This document shows positions 8,675 to 17,994 of a stretch of DNA of 38,374 nt, piece after piece. Under the pieces are notes generated by a model. That model did no database searches, was not told the origin of the DNA, and saw only the letters and a list, made by a program, of their open reading frames with translations. The stretch's first letter is position 1. Every line of letters begins with the position of its first letter. The stretch comes from Shewanella xiamenensis (GTDB lineage: Bacteria; Pseudomonadota; Gammaproteobacteria; Enterobacterales; Shewanellaceae). The position numbers and the translations under genes were made by a program. The stretch lies in contig NZ_BMOP01000014.1 of the NCBI RefSeq assembly GCF_014647135.1, positions 1 through 38,374 of the forward strand. Direction: 5' to 3'.

Positions 8675-9961
8675 TTAGCGTTTATCTAGGTCGACGAAGT
8701 CACGCGCAGTCTCGCCAGTATAAAGCTGACGTGGACGGCTGATCTTGTGACCAGGTTGATCCAACATTTCTTTCCAGTGAGCAATCCAACCCACAGTACG
8801 CGCTAATGCGAACAGTACAGTGAACATGCTGGTAGGAATACCAATGGCTTTCATGATGATGCCTGAGTAGAAGTCGACGTTTGGATAGAGTTTCTTCGAA
8901 ATGAAGTACTCATCTTCCAGCGCAATACGCTCAAGTTCCATGGCGACATCTAATAATGGATCTTGTACTTTTAGCTCTTTTAACACTTCGTGACAGGTTT
9001 CACGCATCACTTTGGCACGTGGGTCAAAGTTTTTGTAAACACGGTGACCAAAGCCCATCAGACGGAATGGGTCGTTCTTGTCTTTCGCACGGGCGATGAA
9101 TTCAGGAATACGGTCTACTGAACCGATTTCCTCTAACATTTGTAGACAAGCTTCGTTCGCGCCGCCGTGTGCAGGGCCCCATAGAGAAGCAATACCCGCA
9201 GCGATACACGCGAATGGATTCGCGCCTGAAGAACCGGCTAAACGTACGGTTGACGTTGACGCGTTTTGTTCGTGATCCGCATGTAGAATGAAGATACGGT
9301 CCATAGCACGTTCAACAATTGGGTTTACCTTGTACTCTTCACAAGGAACGGCAAACATCATGCTTAAGAAGTTGCCTGCATAGCTTAAGTCATTACGTGG
9401 ATAAACGAATGGCTGGCCTGAAGAGTACTTGTAGCACATAGCAGCAATCGTTGGCATTTTGGAGACTAGGCGATAAGCGGCGATTTCGCGGTGGCGAGGA
9501 TCGTTGACATCGAGTGAGTCTTGATAAAATGCAGACAATGCACCAGTAACACCACACAACATCGCCATAGGATGAGCATCACGACGGAAACCTCTAAAGA
9601 AGAAGGCGATTTGCTCATGCACCATAGTGTGGGTTTTGACTGTGTGTACAAACTCAGCATATTGCTCTTTTGTCGGCAGTTCACCGTAAAGCAGCAGATA
9701 ACACAGGTCTAGGTAATCGGAGTCAACGGCAAGTTGCTCGATTGGATAGCCGCGGTGTAACAATATACCTTGATCACCATCAATATAGGTAATTGCAGAT
9801 TCGCAGGAGGCTGTCGCAAGAAAACCCGGATCAAAGGTGAAGTAACCTTTGCTGCCAAGTTTACTGATGTCGATTACGTCAAAACCAGCGGATCCTTGCT
9901 TTACTGGCAACTCTATCGAGTCATTCCCTGGTAATTCTAATTTGGCTTTTAAATCAGCCAT
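8675..9961 (-). CDS. gltA: Citrate synthase, type II hexameric
   Basis: The 428-residue enzyme condenses oxaloacetate and acetyl-CoA to citrate, the entry step of the TCA cycle, in the cytosol. Catalytic residues fall where expected for the E. coli-type enzyme (427 aa): H265 in [11 protein letters not shown]306 in [14 protein letters not shown] and D363 in YPNVDFYSG. The N-terminal beta domain typical of type II, NADH-sensitive synthases is present. The start is supported by a TAAGGA ribosome-binding site nine bases upstream. The gene is divergent from sdhCDAB-suc across a 416-bp regulatory region and ends at its own terminator. Confidence 0.97.
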   Translation of the reverse strand: MADLKAKLELPGNDSIELPVKQGSAGFDVIDISKLGSKGYFTFDPGFLATASCESAITYIDGDQGILLHRGYPIEQLAVDSDYLDLCYLLLYGELPTKEQYAEFVHTVKTHTMVHEQIAFFFRGFRRDAHPMAMLCGVTGALSAFYQDSLDVNDPRHREIAAYRLVSKMPTIAAMCYKYSSGQPFVYPRNDLSYAGNFLSMMFAVPCEEYKVNPIVERAMDRIFILHADHEQNASTSTVRLAGSSGANPFACIAAGIASLWGPAHGGANEACLQMLEEIGSVDRIPEFIARAKDKNDPFRLMGFGHRVYKNFDPRAKVMRETCHEVLKELKVQDPLLDVAMELERIALEDEYFISKKLYPNVDFYSGIIMKAIGIPTSMFTVLFALARTVGWIAHWKEMLDQPGHKISRPRQLYTGETARDFVDLDKR

Positions 9962-10377
9962 ACCCCGTTCTCCTTACTTCGTTCTTATCTGTGAGTGCGG
10001 CATGTCAAACCGCCATTACTTTACAGCCATTGTAGATCACATTTCAATTTAAATAAGCGTTTAAATTTGTTAGACCATGGTATAAAACGCTTTACTTTCC
10101 TTGCTACAGCTGGCACTTACGCGAAAATTTTCCTAAAAAAACAAAATTTGCATTCTGTGATGTTTGTATTTGACATTTCCCGCGAGTATACTTGCCTCCG
10201 CCTAATAATGGCTGCAAACGATGATGTTAAAGCACCCTTTGTTTACATGTTAAATGAGTGAGTGTTCAAATAGTTATCTGTTTGTTTAAACTTTGCTTTT
10301 GTGTTTACTTTTGCTGTGATTAATCACTCAGTTTAAAGTTTGTACAAAAGCGGTTCACATAACAAAAAAAATGCTCA
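9962..10377. promoter_or_regulatory. Divergent gltA / sdh-suc control region
   Basis: This 416-bp AT-rich non-coding stretch lies between divergent TCA operons. On the minus strand, positions 10033-10044 read AAATGTGATCTA, a perfect left half of the E. coli CRP consensus, but the right half is poor. A perfect 12-bp palindrome GTGATTAATCAC lies at 10316-10327, about 50 bp before sdhC. A TTGACA-like -35 hexamer occurs on each strand without a convincing -10 at correct spacing. ArcA, CRP or FNR control would be expected from E. coli, but no full match is visible. Confidence 0.5.
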
Positions 10378-10773
10378 ATGGAGCTGAGTGAGCAGAACGT
10401 GAAAAAGCAAAGACCTGTCCATTTAGATCTGCAGACCATTCGCTTTCCTGCAACAGCGATTGTGTCAATTCTTCACCGTGTATCCGGTGTCATCATGCTG
10501 TTCGCTGTTGGCATTCTTATTTGGTTGCTAAATTCATCTTTAGCCTCCGCTGAAAGTTTCGCAGGCGTTCAATCTCTGTTTGATAACTTTGTTGTGAAGT
10601 TCATCATTTGGGGCATTTTGACTGCTTTGACCTTCCATTTATTCGGTGGCCTGCGCCACTTAGTGATGGATACTGGTCGTTGGGAAGAGTTGGCTTCGGG
10701 CACCGCCTCAGCGAAAGCTGTATTTGTGTTAACGGTAGCCTTTTCAATTTTAGCGGGGTTATGGGTATGGTAA
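10378..10773 (+). CDS. sdhC: Succinate dehydrogenase cytochrome b556 subunit
   Basis: SdhC is one of two membrane anchors that bind heme b and ubiquinone in succinate dehydrogenase (complex II). Three transmembrane helices are apparent. The core NVKKQRPV.LDLQTIRFP is almost identical to E. coli SdhC. S30 and R34 (ILHRVSGV) match the quinone-site Ser27 and Arg31 of E. coli, and the FHLFGGLRH segment carries the heme-ligand histidine. Start choice is uncertain. ATG at 10378 gives 131 residues but has no clear ribosome-binding site, whereas an in-frame GTG at 10399 gives MKKQRPV and sits after AGTGAG. First gene of the sdh-suc operon, it overlaps sdhD by seven bases. Confidence 0.95.
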   Translation: MELSEQNVKKQRPVHLDLQTIRFPATAIVSILHRVSGVIMLFAVGILIWLLNSSLASAESFAGVQSLFDNFVVKFIIWGILTALTFHLFGGLRHLVMDTGRWEELASGTASAKAVFVLTVAFSILAGLWVW

Positions 10774-11114
10774 CCAATGCAGCAAGTTTTGGACGCAGTG
10801 GTGTTCATGACTTTATTCTACTACGCGCTAGTGCAGTAATCCTCGCCTGTTACACCATTTTCATGGTTGGCTTTATTGCATGTAGTTCCCCTCTCACCTA
10901 TGACGTGTGGCATGGCCTCTTCAGTGCTCTGCCAATGAAAGTGTTTACACTGCTCGCGTTAGTTGCATTGCTTGTTCACGCCTGGATTGGTGTATGGCAA
11001 GTATTGACGGATTACGTCAAGTGCACATCGTTACGCGGTGTTTTACAGTTCACCTTTGTCGTTACCGTTTTCTGCTATTTAGCGGCCGGCATTGTTATTG
11101 TGTGGGGTGTCTAA
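10767..11114 (+). CDS. sdhD: Succinate dehydrogenase hydrophobic anchor subunit
   Basis: The second membrane anchor of complex II has 115 residues, the same as E. coli SdhD, with three helices and the shared motifs GVHDFIL.RA, LTYDVW, HAWIG.WQVLTDYVK and a C-terminal VVWGV-like end. The aspartate and tyrosine of TDYVK match the quinone-site residues. The reading frame is open upstream to 10608, but the start at 10767 gives the conserved MVTNAASFGR N-terminus. It overlaps the end of sdhC by seven bases, which suggests coupled translation. The stop is immediately followed by the GTG start of sdhA. Confidence 0.95.
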   Translation: MVTNAASFGRSGVHDFILLRASAVILACYTIFMVGFIACSSPLTYDVWHGLFSALPMKVFTLLALVALLVHAWIGVWQVLTDYVKCTSLRGVLQFTFVVTVFCYLAAGIVIVWGV

Positions 11115-12881
11115 GTGAGTATTCCAGTACGCGAATTTGATGCTGTTGTGATCGGCGCCGGTGGCGCAGGTATGCGTGCAGCACTACAGATTTCTAAAGA
11201 AGGTAAGAGCTGTGCGCTTTTATCTAAAGTATTCCCAACCCGTTCTCATACTGTGTCTGCGCAGGGTGGTATCACCGTTGCGCTGGGTAACGCCCATGAA
11301 GATCATTGGGAACAACACATGTACGATACCGTAAAAGGTTCCGACTTTATCGGTGACCAAGACGCTATCGAATTTATGTGTCAAACCGGACCAGAAGCCA
11401 TTATTGAACTTGAGCACATGGGCTTACCATTCTCTCGTTTCGAAAATGGTAAGATTTACCAACGTCCTTTTGGTGGTCAATCTAAAAACTTCGGTGGTGA
11501 ACAAGCTGCACGTACCGCAGCAGCGGCAGACCGTACCGGTCACGCACTGCTTCACTGCTTATACCAACAGAACGTAAAACACAAAACCCAAGTGTTCTCT
11601 GAATGGTATGCCCTCGATTTAGTAAAGAACAAAGACGGTGCCATCGTAGGTTGTACTGCGATTGAAATCGAAACTGGTGAAATCGTTTACTTCAAAGCCA
11701 AAGCCACTGTATTAGCTACAGGCGGTGCTGGTCGTATCTACGCTTCTACCACTAACGCTCACATTAACACTGGTGACGGTGTCGGTATGGCAATGCGTGC
11801 TGGCGTTCAGATGCAAGATATGGAAATGTGGCAATTCCACCCAACCGGTATCGCTGGTGCGGGTGTACTTGTGACAGAAGGTTGTCGTGGTGAAGGTGGT
11901 TACCTGCTAAACAAAGACGGTGAGCGTTTTATGGAGCGTTATGCACCAAACGCGAAGGATTTGGCATCTCGTGACGTAGTTGCACGTTCTATGATGACCG
12001 AAATCCGTGAAGGCCGTGGTTTAGATGGTCCATTAGGCCCACACTGCTTACTGAAACTCGATCACTTAGGTAAAGAGACTTTAGAAGCCCGTCTACCAGG
12101 CGTGTGTGAATTGTCTCGTACCTTCGCTCATATCGATCCGGCTGATGGTCCAATCCCTGTTCTGCCAACTTGTCATTATATGATGGGTGGTCTGCCAACT
12201 AAGGTGAGCGGTCAGGTTATTCGTAAGAATGCTGACGGCACTGAGCAAGATGTAGTCGGTTTGTTTGCTGTGGGTGAGATTGCCTGTGTGTCTGTACATG
12301 GCGCGAACCGCTTAGGCGGTAACTCATTGCTAGATTTAGTGGTCTTTGGCCGTGCAGCAGGTCAACACTTAGGCAAAGCGCTCGATGAGACTGCCGATCC
12401 TAAGGATGCGACTGATGCTGATATTCAAGCTTCTCTGGCACGTTTACAACGCTGGGAAAACAATAAAGATGGCGAAGATCCTGTGCAAATCCGTAAGGAT
12501 TTACAACTTTGCATGCAATTAAACTTCTCTGTATTCCGTCGTGGCGATGCCATGGCCGAAGGTTTAGAGCAGTTAAAAGCCATCCGTAAGCGTTTAGAAA
12601 ATGCTAAATTGTCTGATAACTCTCGTGAGTTTAACACCCAACGTATCGAGTGTTTAGAATTAGACAACTTGATGGCGACGGCGATTGCTACCGCTTATGC
12701 TGCTAACTTCCGTACAGAGAGCCGTGGTGCTCACTCACGTGAAGACTATTTAGAGCGTGACGATGAAAACTGGCTATGCCACAGTTTGTTTGACCCTGTG
12801 ACTGAAACCATGGACCGTCGTGCTGTGAATATGGCGCCTAAGTTGCGTGAAGCTTTCCCGCCGAAGAAACGTACCTACTAG
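11115..12881 (+). CDS. sdhA: Succinate dehydrogenase flavoprotein subunit
   Basis: The 588-residue catalytic subunit oxidises succinate to fumarate and passes electrons to SdhB. The N-terminal dinucleotide-binding motif is [10 protein letters not shown] (residues 11-20). The histidine that carries covalent FAD is H45 in [10 protein letters not shown], the same position as in E. coli (also 588 aa). The substrate-site histidine of QFHPTGIAG and the capping-domain [13 protein letters not shown] motif are present. Translation starts at GTG directly after the sdhD stop codon, with a GGGGTG element six bases upstream inside sdhD. The dehydrogenase rather than fumarate reductase assignment rests on near end-to-end similarity to SdhA and on gene order. 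Confidence 0.97.
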   Translation: MSIPVREFDAVVIGAGGAGMRAALQISKEGKSCALLSKVFPTRSHTVSAQGGITVALGNAHEDHWEQHMYDTVKGSDFIGDQDAIEFMCQTGPEAIIELEHMGLPFSRFENGKIYQRPFGGQSKNFGGEQAARTAAAADRTGHALLHCLYQQNVKHKTQVFSEWYALDLVKNKDGAIVGCTAIEIETGEIVYFKAKATVLATGGAGRIYASTTNAHINTGDGVGMAMRAGVQMQDMEMWQFHPTGIAGAGVLVTEGCRGEGGYLLNKDGERFMERYAPNAKDLASRDVVARSMMTEIREGRGLDGPLGPHCLLKLDHLGKETLEARLPGVCELSRTFAHIDPADGPIPVLPTCHYMMGGLPTKVSGQVIRKNADGTEQDVVGLFAVGEIACVSVHGANRLGGNSLLDLVVFGRAAGQHLGKALDETADPKDATDADIQASLARLQRWENNKDGEDPVQIRKDLQLCMQLNFSVFRRGDAMAEGLEQLKAIRKRLENAKLSDNSREFNTQRIECLELDNLMATAIATAYAANFRTESRGAHSREDYLERDDENWLCHSLFDPVTETMDRRAVNMAPKLREAFPPKKRTY

Positions 12882-12895
12882 TAGGAGTTGCAAAG

Positions 12896-13603
12896 ATGAA
12901 ATTGGAATTTGCAGTTTATCGCTACAATCCTGATGTAGATACAAAACCTTACATGCAGGATTACAGCCTTGAAGTGGCTGCTGGCACTGACATGATGGTG
13001 CTCGATGCACTGATCAAGTTAAAAGAACAAGACCCAACCTTAGTGTTCCGTCGTTCTTGCCGCGAAGGTGTTTGTGGCAGCGATGGCCTGAACATGAACG
13101 GTAAAAACGGTCTGGCTTGTATTACCCCAATCTCTACTTTTAAAGGTAAGAAGTTGGAAATTCGTCCACTGCCAGGTATGCCAGTTGTACGTGATTTAGT
13201 GGTTGATTTAACTCAGTTCTACAAGCAATACGAGAAGATTAAACCCTTCCTTATCAACGATGATAAGCAGCCTGCTCGTGAACATTTACAGTCACCTGAA
13301 CAACGTGCCCATTTAGATGGTCTTTATGAATGTATCATGTGTGCCTGTTGTTCAACGGCTTGTCCATCATTCTGGTGGAATCCTGATAAGTTTATCGGTC
13401 CTAGCGGTCTGCTGCATGCTTACCGTTTCTTGATCGACAGTCGCGATACAGCAACAGAAGAACGTCTTTCTGAGCTGGACGACGCCTACAGCGTGTTCCG
13501 TTGCCACGGCATCATGAACTGCGTTGACGTTTGTCCAAAAGGACTTAATCCGACCAAAGCAATCGGTCATATTAAGTCAATGCTGCTTAAGCGAGCGGTG
13601 TAA
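12896..13603 (+). CDS. sdhB: Succinate dehydrogenase iron-sulfur subunit
   Basis: The 235-residue electron-transfer subunit links SdhA to the quinone site. The [2Fe-2S] ligands are C55, C60, D63 and C75, at the same numbers as in E. coli. The [4Fe-4S] cluster uses C146, C149, C152 and C213, and the [3Fe-4S] cluster uses C156, C203 and C209 (segments CIMCACC, FRCHGIMNC, CPKGLNP). All cluster ligands are intact. A TAGGAG ribosome-binding site lies in the 14-bp gap after sdhA. It is the last sdh gene, followed by a stem-loop before sucA. Confidence 0.97.
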   Translation: MKLEFAVYRYNPDVDTKPYMQDYSLEVAAGTDMMVLDALIKLKEQDPTLVFRRSCREGVCGSDGLNMNGKNGLACITPISTFKGKKLEIRPLPGMPVVRDLVVDLTQFYKQYEKIKPFLINDDKQPAREHLQSPEQRAHLDGLYECIMCACCSTACPSFWWNPDKFIGPSGLLHAYRFLIDSRDTATEERLSELDDAYSVFRCHGIMNCVDVCPKGLNPTKAIGHIKSMLLKRAV

Positions 13604-13643
13604 TGCGAGAACCTGAGCTGAAATCAATAATAATATAGCTCTC

Positions 13644-13680
13644 AAAGAGTCACTTTCTGGGCATAGAAGGTGGCTCTTTT
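13644..13680 (+). terminator. Stem-loop between sdhB and sucA, possible attenuator
   Basis: Positions 13644-13658 pair with 13665-13679 in a 15-bp stem containing two G-U pairs, with loop GGGCAT and a short TTTT (13677-13680). The T run is weak, so partial termination or mRNA processing between the sdh and suc segments is more likely than full termination. The 215-bp gap also has an AGATCACAT half-site at 13763-13771, similar to the one upstream of gltA. Confidence 0.6.
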
Positions 13681-13818
13681 GTGTATGTAATGGAAGACAA
13701 CGCGCCGTGAAATCTGGATATTCTAGGGGCGGCAGAAATTATGTATCAAAGGTCCTGACCTGAGATCACATAAAAAAACTATGGCTAAGCACGTGTATAA
13801 AGTTTGAAAGGAATAGAA

Positions 13819-16638
13819 ATGCACCAAGGCATCATGAAAGCCTGGCTCGAATCATCTCACTTAAGTGGTGCAAATTCGACCTACGTAGAAGAGATGTATG
13901 AAGCCTATCAAGAAGACCCTCAGTCAGTTTCTGACGATTGGCGTGCGGTTTTTGATAATCTCCCTCCGGTGAACGGTGCCTCTAAAGACGCGCCAGAAGC
14001 GGCCCACTCAAAAGTACGTGATTATTTTCGCAGTTTAGCGATGGAAGGACGTCATAAGAGCGCAGCTCGTGTGACCGATCCTGAGTTGGATGCTAAGCAA
14101 GTTAAAGTGCTACAGCTAATCAACGCCCACCGTTTCCGTGGTCACCAAGGTGCTAACCTTGACCCGTTAGGTTTGTGGAAACGTGAACCTGTTGCCGATT
14201 TAGATCCCGCATTCCACGGTCTAACCAAAGAAGACATGGAGCGTGAGTTCAACACTGGCTCATTCGCCCATGGCGGCGAAACCATGAAGTTGGCTGATTT
14301 AGTCAAAGCGCTAAAAGCCACTTACTGTGGTTCTATCGGCGCCGAATACATGCATATTACCGACACCGATGAAAAGCGTTGGATCCAACAACGTCTCGAA
14401 CCATCCTTAGGTAAAGCTAACTACGATAAAAACGTTAAGACCCGCATTCTTGAAGGCCTAAATGCTGCTGAAGGCATTGAAAAATACTTAGGTGCTAAAT
14501 TCCCTGGTGCGAAACGTTTCTCGTTAGAAGGCGGTGATGCGTTAGTCCCTATGATGCGCGAAATTATTTATCGTGCAGGTGAAGCGGGCACTAAAGAAAT
14601 CGTCGTCGGTATGGCTCACCGTGGTCGTTTGAACGTCCTTGTGAACGTATTAGGTAAGCGTCCTGCTGAACTGTTTGATGAGTTTGCGGGTAAGCATGCT
14701 GATACTCATGGTTCTGGTGACGTGAAATACCACCAAGGTTTTTCATCTGACTTTGAAACACCGGGTGGCAATGTGCATTTAGCGCTGGCCTTTAACCCGT
14801 CTCACCTTGAAATCGTTAACCCTGTGGTTATGGGGTCTGTACGTGCTCGTCAAGACCGCCGCGGTTGTAAAGATGGTTTACAGGTGATGCCAATCACTAT
14901 CCACGGTGACTCTGCCATTACTGGTCAAGGTATCGTACAAGAGACATTCAACATGTCTCAGACCCGTGGCTTTAAAGTGGGTGGTAGTATCCGCATCGTT
15001 GTAAACAATCAAGTGGGCTTTACCACTTCAAATCACCACGATGTGCGTTCAACTGAATACTGTACTGACATCGCTAAGATGGTACAGGCGCCGATTTTCC
15101 ACGTAAATTCAGACGATCCAGAAGCGGTTGCCTTTGTTGCGCAGTTGGCCGTTGATTACCGTAACGAATTTAAACGTGATGTGGTGATTGATTTAGTGTG
15201 TTACCGCCGTCATGGCCACAACGAAGCTGATGAGCCAAGTGCAACTCAGCCACTGATGTATGCCAAGATCAAGAAACACCCAACGCCACGTAAGATTTAC
15301 GCTGACAAACTGATCGCAGAAAACACCATTGCTGCCGATGATGTGACTAGCATGATCAACACTTATCGTGATGCCTTAGATCAAGGTGATTGCGTAGTGA
15401 AAGAATGGCGTCCAATGACACTGCACACCGTGGATTGGACTCCTTACATTGGTCGCGAATGGGATGAAGCCTATGACGCTTCACTGCCTATCGAACGTTT
15501 GCAGAAACTAGCCGATAAGTTGAGCTACGTGCCTGAAAGCCATTCACTGCAATCCCGTGTTGCTAAGATTTATAGTGACCGCGTCGCGATGGCAAAAGGT
15601 GAGAAGTTACTCGACTGGGGCTTTGCTGAAACCTTAGCTTACGCAACGATTCTTGAAGATAAACAACGTGTTCGTATTACTGGTCAAGACTCTGGTCGTG
15701 GAACCTTCTTCCACCGTCATGCGGTTCTGCACAACCAAAACGATGCGACTACGTATTTACCACTGCGTAATATTGCCGAAAACCAAGGCCCAATCGACAT
15801 CACTGACTCAGTATTGTCTGAAGCGTCAGTACTTGCCTTCGAATACGGTTATGCAACAGCTGAACCCGGCGGTCTGGCGATTTGGGAAGCCCAATTCGGT
15901 GACTTTGCCAACTGTGCGCAAGTGGTTATCGACCAGTTCTTGTCCTCTGGTGAGCAGAAGTGGGGCCGTTTATGCGGTCTGACCATGCTGTTACCACATG
16001 GCTATGAAGGCCAAGGTCCAGAACACTCAAGCGCCCGTTTAGAGCGTTTCTTGCAGCTATGTGCTAACCACAATATGCAAGTGTGTGTGCCATCAACGCC
16101 AGCTCAGGTTTACCATATGCTGCGTCGCCAAGTGGTGCGCCCAATGCGTCGTCCACTGGTGGTTATGTCACCTAAATCATTGCTACGTCACCCATTAGCG
16201 GTTTCTAGCATGGAAGAATTGGCTAATGGCAGCTTCCAAAACGTGATCGGAGAAATCGATACGTTAGAGGCGAGCAAGGTCGATCGCGTGGTGTTCTGTA
16301 GCGGTAAGGTATACTTCGAGCTGCTGGAAAAACGCCGTAAAGAAAATATCAATAACGTCGCAATAATCCGTGTCGAACAGTTATATCCGTTCCCGCATGA
16401 AGAAATGGTTGCAGCCTTAGCTGATTACCAACATGTGAAGGATTTTGTATGGTGTCAGGAAGAGCCGCAAAACCAAGGTGCTTGGTACTCTAGCCAACAT
16501 CACTTCTGGGCTGCTATCCCTGCGGGTGCAAAACTGACCTATGCTGGCCGTGAAGCGTCTGCTGCACCAGCTTGTGGTTACCCAGAGCTGCATGCTCACC
16601 AACAAGAATCTTTAGTGAACAGTGCGTTAAAGCTCTAA
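13819..16638 (+). CDS. sucA: 2-oxoglutarate dehydrogenase E1 component
   Basis: SucA is the thiamine-diphosphate-dependent decarboxylase of the 2-oxoglutarate dehydrogenase complex, making the succinyl group that SucB transfers to CoA. The 939-residue protein is close to E. coli SucA (933 aa) along its length: KAWL.SS.LSGAN near the start, VKVLQLINA.RFRGHQ, FSLEGGDAL, GMAHRGRLNVLVNVLGK, CYRRHGHNEADEPSATQP, and EDSGRGTFF-like and EGQGPEHSSARLER in the C-terminal transketolase domains. The ATG at 13819 has an AAAGGAA ribosome-binding site at 13808-13814. A TTG five codons upstream overlaps that site and is rejected. It opens the suc half of the operon. Confidence 0.96.
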   Translation: MHQGIMKAWLESSHLSGANSTYVEEMYEAYQEDPQSVSDDWRAVFDNLPPVNGASKDAPEAAHSKVRDYFRSLAMEGRHKSAARVTDPELDAKQVKVLQLINAHRFRGHQGANLDPLGLWKREPVADLDPAFHGLTKEDMEREFNTGSFAHGGETMKLADLVKALKATYCGSIGAEYMHITDTDEKRWIQQRLEPSLGKANYDKNVKTRILEGLNAAEGIEKYLGAKFPGAKRFSLEGGDALVPMMREIIYRAGEAGTKEIVVGMAHRGRLNVLVNVLGKRPAELFDEFAGKHADTHGSGDVKYHQGFSSDFETPGGNVHLALAFNPSHLEIVNPVVMGSVRARQDRRGCKDGLQVMPITIHGDSAITGQGIVQETFNMSQTRGFKVGGSIRIVVNNQVGFTTSNHHDVRSTEYCTDIAKMVQAPIFHVNSDDPEAVAFVAQLAVDYRNEFKRDVVIDLVCYRRHGHNEADEPSATQPLMYAKIKKHPTPRKIYADKLIAENTIAADDVTSMINTYRDALDQGDCVVKEWRPMTLHTVDWTPYIGREWDEAYDASLPIERLQKLADKLSYVPESHSLQSRVAKIYSDRVAMAKGEKLLDWGFAETLAYATILEDKQRVRITGQDSGRGTFFHRHAVLHNQNDATTYLPLRNIAENQGPIDITDSVLSEASVLAFEYGYATAEPGGLAIWEAQFGDFANCAQVVIDQFLSSGEQKWGRLCGLTMLLPHGYEGQGPEHSSARLERFLQLCANHNMQVCVPSTPAQVYHMLRRQVVRPMRRPLVVMSPKSLLRHPLAVSSMEELANGSFQNVIGEIDTLEASKVDRVVFCSGKVYFELLEKRRKENINNVAIIRVEQLYPFPHEEMVAALADYQHVKDFVWCQEEPQNQGAWYSSQHHFWAAIPAGAKLTYAGREASAAPACGYPELHAHQQESLVNSALKL

Positions 16639-16685
16639 TTGATAAGACTGTAGTCATAGACATTTTATAAAAAGGATCGTTTTTC

Positions 16686-17876
16686 ATGAGTATCGAAATC
16701 AAGGTACCCGTACTGCCAGAATCTGTTGCCGACGCAACTATCGCCACTTGGCACGTAAAAGTGGGTGAACAAGTTTCTCGTGATCAAAATCTGGTTGATA
16801 TTGAAACTGACAAAGTGGTGCTAGAAGTGGTTGCACCAGAAGATGGTCATATTGGTGAATTTCTATTCCACGAAGGCGACACCGTTCTGGGCGAGCAAGT
16901 GATTGCTAAGTTCATTGCTGGCGCGGTTTCTGGACAAGAAGTGACTAAAGCGCAAGCTGAAGCTGCTGCACCTGCTGCTGCGACAGAAGAGTCTAACGAT
17001 GCGTTAAGCCCATCAGTACGCCGTTTACTGGCTGAACACAATGTTGATGCTAGCAAAGTGAAGGGCACTGGTGTGGGTGGACGTATCACTAAAGAAGACG
17101 TTGAAGCCTTTATCAAGTCTGCACCTAAAGCGGCTGTAGCACCTGCGGCTCCTGCGGTACAACCTTTAGCGGCGGGTCGCAGCGAGAAACGTGTACCTAT
17201 GACACGTTTACGTAAGACTATCGCTAACCGTTTATTAGAAGCGAAAAACTCTACCGCGATGCTCACGACGTTTAACGAAGTGAACATGAAGCCCATCATG
17301 GATATCCGTAAGCAATACCAAGATATCTTTGAAAAGCGCCACGGTATCCGTTTAGGTTTCATGTCTTTCTACGTGAAAGCGGTGACTGAAGCCCTGAAAC
17401 GTTTCCCAGAAGTGAATGCGTCAATCGACGGTGACGATATCGTTTATCACAACTATTTTGATGTGAGCATCGCAGTATCTACGCCGCGTGGTCTGGTAAC
17501 ACCAGTGCTACGTGACACCGATACCATGAGCTTGGCTGATATCGAAAAAGCAGTACGCGATCTGGCGATTAAAGGCCGTGATGGCAAGCTGACTGTGGCG
17601 GATATGACTGGCGGTAACTTCACTGTGACTAACGGTGGTGTATTTGGCTCGTTAATGTCTACCCCAATTTTAAACCTGCCACAAAGCGCGATTTTAGGCA
17701 TGCACGCCATTAAAGACCGCCCAATGGCAGTCAATGGTCAGGTTGAAATCCTGCCCATGATGTACCTAGCTCTCTCATATGACCATCGTATTATTGATGG
17801 CCGTGAGTCAGTTGGCTTCTTAGTCGCCATTAAAGACTTCTTGGAAGACCCAACTCGTCTGCTGCTTGATCTGTAA
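16686..17876 (+). CDS. sucB: 2-oxoglutarate dehydrogenase E2, dihydrolipoyl succinyltransferase
   Basis: The 396-residue E2 core transfers succinyl groups to CoA. Residues 1-80 form a single lipoyl domain with the lipoylated lysine K43 in IETDKVVLE. An Ala/Pro-rich linker (about 82-105) precedes a peripheral-subunit-binding domain (about 107-145, [20 protein letters not shown]). A second Ala/Pro linker leads to the catalytic domain, with H367 and D371 in the HxxxDG motif ([10 protein letters not shown]). It lies 47 bp after sucA with an AAAAGGA ribosome-binding site. No lpd (E3) gene is present, as is usual when E3 is shared with pyruvate dehydrogenase. Confidence 0.96.
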   Translation: MSIEIKVPVLPESVADATIATWHVKVGEQVSRDQNLVDIETDKVVLEVVAPEDGHIGEFLFHEGDTVLGEQVIAKFIAGAVSGQEVTKAQAEAAAPAAATEESNDALSPSVRRLLAEHNVDASKVKGTGVGGRITKEDVEAFIKSAPKAAVAPAAPAVQPLAAGRSEKRVPMTRLRKTIANRLLEAKNSTAMLTTFNEVNMKPIMDIRKQYQDIFEKRHGIRLGFMSFYVKAVTEALKRFPEVNASIDGDDIVYHNYFDVSIAVSTPRGLVTPVLRDTDTMSLADIEKAVRDLAIKGRDGKLTVADMTGGNFTVTNGGVFGSLMSTPILNLPQSAILGMHAIKDRPMAVNGQVEILPMMYLALSYDHRIIDGRESVGFLVAIKDFLEDPTRLLLDL

Positions 17877-17941
17877 TCCAACTCAATAAACGATTCAGTT
17901 TAAAGAGTTTATTAAAGACAAAAGTAAGACATACCCTCGTG

Positions 17942-17961
17942 ACTGGTCCAAACGGGCCAGT
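17942..17961 (+). other. Small hairpin in the sucB-sucC gap
   Basis: An 8-bp stem (17942-17949 with 17954-17961, ACTGGTCC/GGGCCAGT, one G-U pair) has a 4-nt AAAC loop. There is no T run, so it is not a classical terminator. It lies about 35 bp before the sucC start and may affect mRNA stability or processing between sucAB and sucCD. Confidence 0.4.
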
Positions 17962-17994
17962 TGGATTTGATTAGAAGTATACGGATAGATCATC

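Noticed and set aside
9995..10261. 88-codon frame in the gltA-sdhC gap
   Set aside because: It lies in the divergent promoter region, has no ribosome-binding site or known motif, and has atypical composition.
10608..10766. Extended N-terminus for SdhD
   Set aside because: The extra 53 codons lie inside sdhC in another frame, and the start at 10767 gives exactly the E. coli SdhD length and N-terminus.
13804..13818. TTG start of sucA five codons upstream
   Set aside because: It overlaps the AAAGGAA ribosome-binding site that serves the ATG at 13819.
16847..17362. Long antisense open frames within sucA, sucB, sucC and the RND genes
   Set aside because: They mirror strongly biased codon use of real genes on the opposite strand and lack ribosome-binding sites and motifs.
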